From Cliona cf. orientalis (lineage: Eukaryota > Porifera > Demospongiae > Clionaida > Clionaidae), in NCBI GenBank assembly GCA_963930775.1, contig OZ005692.1:6434135-6498134 (forward strand): a DNA stretch of 64,000 bases, written 5' to 3'. The translations under genes and the position numbers were made by a program. The notes under the pieces are model-generated. The model made no database searches, was not told where the DNA came from, and saw only the letters and a program-made list of their open reading frames with translations. Below are positions 55,850 to 64,000 of this stretch, piece by piece (position 1 is the stretch's first letter; each line of letters begins with the position of its first letter).

Positions 55850-57060
55850 TCACACAAACTCTGTCAAAATACACGTCTAATTGCCCCCTTACACGAGCTA
55901 CATGACCTCCATCAAACTATATATTATGTCCAATCACCCACTTAAACGAAATTCGTCACACTACATGTACATGTTGAATCACCCCCCTTACACAAACTGT
56001 CAAACTACACGTCTAATTGCCCCTTTATACGAGCTACACAATTCGGTCGAACTATACTATGTCCAATTGCCCCCTTGCACGAACTCCATCAACTACATAT
56101 CTAATCACCCCCTCTAATACACGGACTCTGTCAACTATACCCCTTCCAACGAACTCCGTCAAAACATGTCCAATCACCCCCTCACACAAGCTATACGAAC
56201 TCTGTCCAACTACATGTTCAATCACCCCTCTACACGAACTCTGGCAAACTACATGTTGAATCACCCCTCTACACGAACTCCGTCCAACTACATGTTAAAT
56301 CACCCCTCTACACAAACTCTGGCAAACTACATGTTGAATCACCCCTCTACACGAACTCTGGCAAACTACATGTCTAATTGCCCCCTTATATGAGCTACAC
56401 GAACAATGTGAAACTATAATAATATTATGTCCAATCACCCCCCTTACACAAACTCTGTCGAATTACATATACCCTCTAATATACGAGCTATATGAACACT
56501 GTCAACTACATGTATACCCAACAAATTCCGTCAAAATTACATGTCTAATCACCCCCTCACACAAGCTACACAAACTCCATCAAACTATGTTATATCCATA
56601 TCGCCCCTTACACGAAATTCGTCATCAAACTACATGTCAAATTGTCCCCCTACACGAAATTTGTCAAAACTACGTGTCGAATTGCCCCCTTACACGAAAT
56701 TAGTCAAATTACCCCCTTACATGAAATCCATCAAACTGCTTCGAATCGCCCCTTACACGAACTCTGTCGAACTACATGTATAATTGCCCCCTTACACGAA
56801 CTCCGTCAAATTACATGTCCAATCGCCCCCTTACAAGAACTCCGTCAAACTATACGTACAATCATCCCCTCTAAGACATGAGCAATACGAACCCCGAGAA
56901 CTACACCCCTTAGAAACAAATTCCCTCTCACAAACTACACAAACTCCGTCCAACTATGTCAAAGTATATTCTGTCCAATTACCCACCTTACATGAACTCT
57001 GTCAAACTATTATGTTAAATCTCCCCCTTTAATACACGAAATCGAACAAAATAATCGCAG
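55850..57060. repeat. 39-bp minisatellite
   Basis: About 25-30 diverged copies of a unit around AATCACCCCTCTACACGAAC plus TCTGGCAAACTACATGTTG (39 bp, clearest at 56215-56390). Because 39 is divisible by three, frames stay open, but encoded peptides vary and no start or splice context supports translation. Confidence 0.9.
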
Positions 57061-57352
57061 TCACTCCATGACCTCTTAATTAATACTCAAACTCAACTAC
57101 GTACGTGTCATGTTTGATCGAATTCGAAATCCAATCACCCTCACAAACTCAGTCCCCAACCACTAGCTATACTCAAACTTCAGTAAGAACAAGACTAAGA
57201 GTATCACACTGATCATGAATCGTGACTACAGCATGTCATAAAACAAGTCATAAAGGCACACCAGCTGTCAATATTTTCTGTTTAATTATTATAATTTATG
57301 TAAAATTTTCCCTTTAACATTAAATTCTTTATACCTGGGTAGAGGTTACAAC

Positions 57353-57776
57353 CAGAGGAGGTTCGACAGGGTCAAAAGGTCACAATTAGCTAATCACGTG
57401 CTCCCATATGTTTGCGCAATTGCATGGGAGTACTAATTTCTCCGTTGTACCCCAGCTATCTTGCTACGAAAGTGTCTCTATCATGTTTTTCGTCGTGTCT
57501 AATACTGGTTGGAGCCCTGTACCCTTCGTGAACGATTTTCTAGGCTACAATATGGCTGACCTTTGCGACCTTGAACAGCAAGGCAAGCTGCTGTAGTGAG
57601 AATGATGGCGTAGAAAAGCCGCCGATTACTTCTAAAGTGTCTGTCATCCGCCTTGGAGAAAGCAGCGCCTGTCTCCATATGATAAATCAGGACTGTCTAA
57701 ATTCGGGGTCAAAGTACAAGAATGCTCGTTAACGGAGGGTTATTGCTGACCTTTTGACCCTGTCGAACCTCCTCTG
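57353..57776. mobile_element. MITE with 30-bp TIRs and 9-bp target duplication GGTTACAAC
   Basis: Perfect inverted termini beginning CAGAGGAGGTTCGACAGGGT (57353-57382, 57747-57776) and GGTTACAAC on each side (57344-57352, 57777-57785). 424 bp, no transposase. Termini are unlike family K, so it is a separate family with the same duplication length. Confidence 0.9.
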
Positions 57777-58052
57777 GGTTACAACAGCATCTTGCGATCG
57801 CACCACGTGTTCGCAAAAATTTGCAATAATTATTATTACTATTATTGAATGCGCATACGTTGGGCGCAACGTTAAACGGCAAGCGCACTTCGCGCATGCA
57901 AGCGCAATGCGCTACCCCTAGGCGCATACGTCATCATGGCATGGCAACCAAAGTAAACAACGTACTTCCTGTACAAATAAGAAAGTATATGGAAAACGTG
58001 ACCCCTTCGTGCAGACTGACACAGGCGAACTTTGTACCATAAAAATTAATTA

Positions 58053-58645
58053 CTAGTGTCATGCAGGGCCTGTTTGGGGCGAGCCTGAGCTGAGCCTCTG
58101 AAAGTCTCTGTCAGTAGCTGAGACTCGAAAACTTTACTAACAAAGCCATAGCACAATAGATCATGGATCATGCAGACCACCGACACATATCCAAGCATAC
58201 AATGAGAGACGGTCTCATAGTGCTATGTAGGCCTATACAGCTGCACGATAGCTAGTTCCCTCGACATAGTGTCTGCCAACAGTCAAGAGAAAAGATAAGT
58301 TAATTTAGCCTGCCTCTATTGTCAGAGTCAGTTAGCAGCACGTCTATCTTTATAGCGTTCTTAGCTGGTCCTTGCGCTGTTGAGCTGACGACGAGCTCTG
58401 TCTCGCTCTCTCCTCCTTTGGAGTCCGGCGCGGTACAGCTTGATACCGTAGCTCCTAGCTTGCTTGATCATGAATGCAAATTTGCAATCGTTGAATTAGA
58501 GCAGCATATATACGATAATTCAATGTGTCAAAAAACCACGTGACTATGCTGACGCAAATGTTTTCATGCGGCCTTTTGAAATATACCGCGCAGCGCTGTA
58601 CAATGTCTATGGCGGTTCGCGCGTGACGGACGTACCATACATATA
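58053..58645 (-). mobile_element. Helitron-like family B copy
   Basis: The minus-strand 3' end is CAGGCCCTGCATGACACTAG (a small hairpin before CTAG). The 5' end is lost at about 58640, where a second family B copy begins in tandem (CTAG at 58649). Confidence 0.65.
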
Positions 58646-59161
58646 AAACTAGTGACATGCAGGGCCTGTTTGGGGCGAGCCTGAGCTGAGCCTCTGAAAG
58701 TCTCTGTCAGTAGCTGTGACTCAAAAACTTTAACTAGAGAAGATGTTTCAACATCAATGGGGCGAGCCTCCGCGAACCCCACACAAGTGTTATGGTACAA
58801 TAAAAGTGGAATTTTCAATAGGCTATATGTTCAGATAATATTTCACAGCTGTCTGTTGTTCTATACAAAGTTGCTGAATTCATATGATTGTGCATAATAT
58901 TATGTTCCTATAGTGAGTGGATGCTTGTCCTGAGACTCTCTCGCCAATCTCTCCCTTAGGTTATTACCCCGCGTGCGCGCATGCGCAGCAGGGGGTAAAG
59001 CAATCGGTTTGTCTGTCGTCTGTTGTCTGTTGTCTGTTGTCTGTTGTCTGTCCGCACAAAAATCGGCAAATCTCAACATTTAGGCAATAAATAGGATAAA
59101 ATGATGTAAGACAGCGAAAAAACACCTTCTGTCTCATTCTTAACACTAGGCAATACCCAGG

Positions 59162-59591
59162 GAAGCTACAAATCGTGCGAGTATGTTGGACACGCCTACT
59201 TCGGACACGCCCACCTAGTACCTCCTAAAGTCTATTGCGCATGCTCGAGCTGCTCTCTATTTCCAGGGAGTCTACTACGCATGCTCGAACGGCTCTACAG
59301 CATACTTCCAGCTCAAAATTTGTGATCGTGGACCTCAGAAGGGAACGACAAAGTTCATGAGTAGCAAGAGATCCAGAGAAGCTACAAATCGTGCGAGTAT
59401 ATCGGACACGCCCACCTACTAGGGTAGTAGTACCACATGAAGTCTATTACGCATATATATACTCGAGCTAATCTAGGGAGTCTACTATGCATGCTCGATC
59501 TGCTCTACAGCATACTTCTAGCGCAAAATTAATGTCATTTGTGATCATGGATCTCAGAAGGGAACGAAAAAGTTCATGAGTAGCAAGAGAT
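59162..59591. repeat. Tandem duplication of about 215 bp inside family D
   Basis: GAAGCTACAAATCGTGCGAG recurs at 59162 and 59378, each followed by similar sequence to GTAGCAAGAGAT. Copies contain repeated GCGCATGCTCGA-type palindromes. About 85-90% identical by eye. Confidence 0.8.
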
Positions 59592-59677
59592 TAAACTTCA
59601 AAGAATAGAGGTCTCTAACAAGAGGCATGGCCATGGACGATATTGCCATAGCACGCGGGGTATGTGCTCTATGAGCT

Positions 59678-59935
59678 CTAGTTACTTAATCTAATCAATC
59701 TGACCCCTCGCTGTTCTTCAGTTTCTGATGAGAAACTTTCGCTCTGCCTAGAGCGCTTTCTCTGAAGTCTTGTCTGTCTCTGTTCTTGTGTTTCTGCAGC
59801 TCTCATTTCCTGGTCTCTCTTTCTACGTTTTCTCAACCTTTCTTCTTTTTCGGCTGCAGTTTCAGCTGCTCGATGAGCTCGCTCCTTTTCTCTTCTACGT
59901 TGGAGTTTTATTTCTCTCGCAGCTGAAGACTCCAT
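59678..59935 (-). CDS. N-terminal Helitron-type Arg/Glu repeat protein, short form
   Basis: 85 codons from ATG 59935. The sequence is highly charged with repeating RAAET..E.R motifs, predicted coiled coil (RLRKRRKRDQEMRAAETQEQ). The same repeat style (RLAAEST/AEER) precedes the Helitron Cys motif at the right edge of the window, so this is the first exon or truncated start of a related Helitron protein. No Rep or helicase motif is present. Upstream on its strand is the family A 5' end with a TATA-rich promoter-like stretch (60064-60115). It may be expressed as a small protein or be a relic. Confidence 0.5.
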   Translation of the reverse strand: MESSAAREIKLQRRREKERAHRAAETAAEKEERLRKRRKRDQEMRAAETQEQRQTRLQRKRSRQSESFSSETEEQRGVRLIRLSN

Positions 59936-61176
59936 ATTGAGTCATAGATTATATAATCTATGATTGAGTCAACGTTGTGTGCGTGCAACTTGTGTAGTTA
60001 CTAAGTTGTGTCATTACGCATGCGCATTAATTGAAAGATATTGACTGTACATCGTTGAAATAGAAGAGGTATATATACGGTACGGAAGGACGTACGGCCG
60101 ATATATATATATATATACATACGGAAAATCTCGATTGGTATCACCTGTGTGGGGCTCGCTTCGGCTCGCCCCAATAAAGCCATAGCACGATAGATCATGA
60201 AGACCACTGATTCAGATCCAAGCAAACAATGACAGACAGTCTTATAGTGCGGTGTAGGCCTGTAGGTCTACAGCTGCATGATAGTCCCCTCCATCCTTCA
60301 GTGCCTGACAGTCAATACGTACAACGTTTTACTATTGCATCTGTTATCAGAGTCATCAGTGAGCCTCAGCATCACGTCTAGTCTATCTTTATCACGTTTT
60401 TAGCTGGTCCTTGCGCTATTGAGCTGATGACAGGCTCTATGTCGCTCAGAGTCTCCTCCTTTGGAGCCTTCTACTTGCTTCTGTACGGCGCGGTACGGCA
60501 GCTTGCTTGATCACTAAAGCTCGAGTGTAAATGTGCAATTCGCTAAATTAGAACGGCGTATATACGGCCCGTGTCCCAGGCACGAGAATGCGCAATAGAA
60601 TATTTCGCGTTTATGTCCGTAGAGCTATACGTGAGTGACGGTCGGACGTACCATAATAATTGGGGCGAGCCTGAGCGAGCCCCACATAAACGGTACAGCC
60701 ATGCGCAAATTTTATACTAGAGATATATATGCATGGCATATTTGGGGGCGAGCCTGAGCTTTGCGCATTGAATTTGAATATCTGTATAGTAGAGTATGAA
60801 GTACTGTTTTGATTTGAAACAAAACAAAAAAAAGGAAATTGGGAACACTTTGCATCTGCTAGCTACTTTAATATTATATGGAGTCTTTGTATATACGCAG
60901 TGTCTAGAGTGCCGGCAAATTTATGTACAAATTTATATTGCCATATGCAGGAGGGGGCGGGGACTAGGGCTACGTAAGAGTACAGTATTTTATATGGACT
61001 TACCGGCACTATAACGCTTAAATTGCGGTGCCGGTACCGGCACTGTAGACACAGCGTTGTATATAAGTATAAAAATAATATTACAATAACTAGTGTCATG
61101 CAGGGCCTGTTTGGGGCGAGCCTGAGCTGAGCTTCTGAAAGTCTCTGTCAGTAGCTGCAACTCGAAAACTTTAAGG

Positions 61177-62606
61177 TACCATTAAATTGCGTGGGCGTGA
61201 GGTGGGGGATATGACACCTAAACCACATCAAAGTCATTAGTGAGGTGCATGTTGTGTAACCACGCCCTTTTAATTGCACAGGTCTCAGGGGTGTGGCTGC
61301 TAGAGCCGGAAGTGTTCATTTAATATCCTCCATGGACCGGAAGCCGAGCCGGAAGGGAGGGGCCAGGCCACGCCCAAAACAGCCCCACCCTGTTCCCCAA
61401 GGACCACCATTCTCAATCAAGTGCCTACTAACCACCGGATGTCCACCGGAAGCCCACAATCAATCCCAATTAAAACACACAGCTTCCTCAAGGCCAAAAC
61501 ACACACAAACACTTGGAGGCCGTTCTGCCACACCGCCCACGCAAGAGCTCACCTCACTTCCTGTGTGGGCGGAGTAACAACACGTCATCGCAACCACATC
61601 CGCTTCAAACCATCGTCAGCTTCCGTCCAGCCGTACAGGCCCCTCGATCGCACCGCCGTACAGTGCCTCATTAACAGACATGGCCTCACCTTTGACCTCC
61701 TGACACGCCCCCAAAGCCTCCCCGCGGGGTTCAAAGGTCACCACCGCTTCCGGGACACGCCCACCTATCGCCGAGGCCAAGTCCCAGGCGCCGATGTCCA
61801 AGCACTGGCCCGTGAAGCCACGCCCAATCGGAAGCAATAAAACCTGCATTAATGCACACGCACACACTCCACACAGTGCCAGGAACACGCCCACATGCTT
61901 AATTAGGCCTAATAAGCTTTTTTTTTTTTTTTTTTTTTTCAAGGAGACCACACACTAAGCAGAAAAAAAATTGTCCGAAAACCGCCACATAGTTGAGCTG
62001 GATGCATAGTAGAGCCATACAATGCAAGCAGGCAGCCTATACATCAATTTTGATCAAAGTGGGTAATGGTCGTCACGTTAATGTGCGCGCGTGACCCCGC
62101 CCCTCACGTAGCGCGTGGGCGGAAAACATTGCAAATGCATGGCTTCCTATACAAACATATGGGAGAACTTCAAAGGGCCGTAACTTTAATTCTAAGGCGT
62201 GAATCAAAATTCCCCAAGGTCAAATCTCTAGTTTCGACCCATTCTGCGTACCCATGTAAAAATTATCTCCCCAAGTGCTCCCAAACCCCCCAAACATTAA
62301 TTAATTATTTAAAAACTTTTTTTTTTTCTACTTAGTGTTTTTTTTTTTCTACTTAGTGTATAATTAAGTCGTTGCGGTTAATAGTTAAGAAAGAATGCTT
62401 TGATCTTGCTTTGATGTGGGCAATTACCGGCCTTTTCTTCAGGGGCCACTTCCGGTCGCTAATTACACGCGCATAATCATCCCTGGCCGATTCTGGACAC
62501 GCCCACCTTCGACCAAAAGCACTCGTATGGCCTCTTCGGCCACGCCCCTTCACGATTCGCTAATTGAATTAGCCATTCCTGACGCTCACGCCCACGCAAT
62601 TAAATG
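61177..62606. mobile_element. TTAA-target element, GGTACCATT(T)AATTGCGTGGG termini
   Basis: Inverted ends GGTACCATTAAATTGCGTGG and (complement) GGTACCATTTAATTGCGTGG bound 1430 bp, with TTAA on both sides (61173-61176, 62607-62610). The TTAA target suggests piggyBac or Kolobok ancestry. The left core (61290-61850) is GC-rich with many CACGCCC and CCGGAAG sites and open frames of 94 and 139 codons lacking recognised homology. A family E MITE (61952-62338) is nested in it, next to a T tract at 61919-61939. Confidence 0.75.
61952..62338. mobile_element. MITE family E, second copy
   Basis: Inverted relative to 8613-8994, with ends ACACTAAGCAGAAAAAAAA and the complement of ACACTAAGTAGAAAAAAA. The right terminus is duplicated at 62341-62359. 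It carries GGTAATGGTCGTCACG (62052-62067). Confidence 0.8.
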
Positions 62607-63169
62607 GTACCTTAATAAAGCCATAGCACAATAGATCTTGAAGACTACTGATACAGATCCAAGCAAACAATGACAGACATTCTCATAGTTCCGTGTAGGC
62701 CTGTATGTAGGTCTACAGCTGCATGATAGTCCCCTCCATCCTTCAGTGCCAGCAGTCAATAAAAATTTTTAATTGCCACTATTACCAGAGTCATCAGTGA
62801 GCAGCACGTCTACTCTATCTGTATCAATCGCGTTCTTAGCTAGCCCTTGCGCTGTTGAGCTGATGACGAGCTCTGTCTCGCTCTCTCCTCCTTTGGAGCC
62901 TTCTGCTAATACGTCTGTACGGCGCGCTTGCACTTGATCAATACCAGTACGAGTGTAAATTTGCAATTCGCTAAATTAGAACAGCGTATATACGGCCCGT
63001 GTCCCAGGCATGAGAATGCGCAATAGAATGTTTCGCGTTTATGTCCATAGAGCATCACTGGGTATATAATTTCGCGTGACGGACGTACCATAATAATAAT
63101 AATATATGATAATATAAAATTCGCGCACAGCTGTACCGTTTATGTGGGGCTCGCTCAGGCTCGCCCCAA

Positions 63170-63482
63170 TTAATTTTGAAATGAAAGTAGTAATGATTTT
63201 AGTTAAATTAGCCAGCAGATCCCAGTGTGGACCACGTGGAGGTGGTTCCCAACCCACACCACCTAATGTGTGTATGCATACACATACATGTACATAAAGC
63301 ATGCCTATCTAAGTCTTCTCTTTGGACTTCAATCTTCTCTTGGCAGGACTTCAATCTTCTTTCTTCTCTTTGGACCTGTGTAAGGATAATTATTATCAGT
63401 ATTTGATACTTGTAAGGAAATGTGTCAATTATATATATAGAATGTACCATTATTGTTGCTAAAAATAAATAAATTTACTGAC
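63170..63482. other. Region after the Helitron exon
   Basis: A possible minus-strand exon near 63300-63375 (VQREERRLKSCQEK), preceded by TACACAG, follows the donor at 63483 but does not resemble the Helitron_like_N domain expected next. The repeat GACTTCAATCTTCTTT occurs twice here. The Helitron reading is therefore lost or interrupted. Confidence 0.35.
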
Positions 63483-64000
63483 CTGTAGCTGGGAAGGTAA
63501 TGGGCCTGGATCCATGCCATTAGCAGAGGAGTACAACTTGGGTGTATGTTTGTCTCGATAACACCGCACACACTCAGTGGTTGGAGAACGAAGCTGAATA
63601 CCAGGGAAAGATTCTGAACATGTCGAACACTTTGGAGAATTCAGAGTGGAGAAATACTCATGAAATCTTCTCATCTTCATTTGTACAGAGCGTTGTTTGA
63701 ATGGTTCTTCTCTGTTAGCACGAGTTTCTCTTTCGCTGGCACTTTGCCGTCTATCTTCTCTTTCTTCAGTTGACTCAGCAGCCAGTCTCTCACTCTGGTT
63801 AATCCTCATTCGTTGTAGCCTAGCTTCTCTCTCTCCAGCTGACTCAGCAGCTAGTCTGTCTTGCATCTGCTGTAGCCTGGCGTCTCTTTCTTCAGTTGAC
63901 TCAGCAGCCAGTCTCTCACTCTGGTTAATCCTCATTCGTTGTAGCCTAGCTTCTCTCTCTCCAGCTGACTCAGCAGCTAGTCTGTCTTGCATCCGCTGTA
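63483..64000 (-). CDS. Helitron protein N-terminal exon, cut by window edge
   Basis: Open from the right edge to a donor (CTACAG then GTCAGT at 63483), about 170 codons. The first part is a tandem repeat of 42 residues (126 bp) of the form RLAAESTEERDARLQQ, charged and coiled-coil-like. It is followed by MRRFHEYFSTLNSP, a C-x2-C ... C-x2-C motif (CSTC and CVRC) and SSANGMDPGPLPSQLQ, the pattern immediately before the Helitron_like_N domain in animal Helitrons. The Rep nuclease and helicase parts should follow but are not visible downstream on this strand, so the copy is either non-autonomous or interrupted. The start lies beyond 64000. Confidence 0.75.

Larger units (their letters stand above)
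58734..60174 (-). mobile_element. Helitron-like family A, copy 3, with nested family D repeat
   Basis: Minus-strand 5' terminus TTGGGGCGAGCCGAAGCGAG at 60174; 3' terminus with a GATGTT/AACATC hairpin and CTCTAG at 58734. Inserted between A and T with no target duplication, as Helitrons do. Family D repeat (about 58970-59680) is nested in it. It retains a coding start, described separately. Confidence 0.78.
58649..60655 (-). mobile_element. Second family B copy, split by family A Helitron
   Basis: Left part 58649-58733, right part 60175 to about 60655. Joining the flanks across 58734-60174 restores the sequence ACTTTAATAAAGCC, which is what the 61-62-kb family B copy shows around its own, different, insertion. 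The 5' terminal repeat appears inverted at 60658-60700 (TTGGGGCGAGCCTGAGCGAG). Confidence 0.65.
61090..63169 (-). mobile_element. Helitron-like family B, third copy, split by a TTAA element
   Basis: 3' end CATGACACTAG at 61090, 5' end TTGGGGCGAGCCTGAGCGAG at 63169. The internal segment 61177-62606 is a foreign insertion. Outer flanks (A before CTAG, T after the 5' terminus) fit A^T insertion. Confidence 0.75.

Noticed and set aside
55850..57060. Satellite as a repetitive secreted protein gene
   Set aside because: Units vary in length, stops occur in every frame over the whole array, and no signal peptide or splice structure was found.
1..64000. CRISPR arrays, operons, riboswitches and bacterial signals
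   Set aside because: The window is eukaryotic with spliced genes; none of these patterns is present.

Overview
This window looks like nuclear DNA of an early-branching animal, most likely a sponge. The reasons are small intron-rich animal genes (COMMD1, class 3 aldehyde dehydrogenase, a START-domain protein, a TM2-domain protein), AT-rich spacers, many short inverted-repeat transposons, and a strong excess of the palindrome TACATGTA. All gene models were assembled by eye from exon frames, splice sites and recalled protein families; no search was run. The sponge assignment is inference; another early-branching invertebrate is possible. || Layout. 1-3.8 kb: a four-exon minus-strand TM2-domain membrane protein. 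4.1-9.9 kb: COMMD1, five exons, minus strand. It shares a 233-bp head-to-head promoter with the first of two tandem class 3 aldehyde dehydrogenase genes (10.1-17.6 and 20.8-26.5 kb, plus). The two ALDH genes have eleven exons each, every one identical in length between copies, while their introns have diverged and carry different transposon insertions. 29.6-40.9 kb: an eleven-exon START-domain lipid-transfer gene with long transposon-filled introns. 42.0-42.2 kb: a second copy of its promoter motif and first two exons. 42.4-45.3 kb: a VNTR and a C/T-rich satellite. 45.7-48.5 kb: a 5'-truncated non-LTR retrotransposon with an open reading frame, minus strand. 48.6-49.9 kb: the start of a small membrane-protein gene whose frame runs into a frame-broken, transposon-like gene (DUF6589-like, PIN/FEN-like and Cys-rich regions) ending at 54.66 kb. 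54.7-57.1 kb: C/T-rich and 39-bp minisatellite DNA. 57.3-64 kb: nested transposons, including Helitron-like elements, ending in the N-terminal exon of a Helitron protein that runs off the right edge. || Main themes. (1) A motif, GGTAAAGGTCGTC (either strand), lies just upstream of both ALDH genes and both START-type 5' ends, and also recurs inside several unrelated repeat families; it is a candidate promoter element. (2) Many non-autonomous DNA transposons can be delimited exactly by terminal inverted repeats plus target-site duplications of 9 bp, 8 bp, TTAA or TA. Some have a transposon-free paralogous site in the same window. (3) Helitron-like elements with a 3' hairpin and CTAG end are nested in one another, with a reconstructable A^T insertion site.
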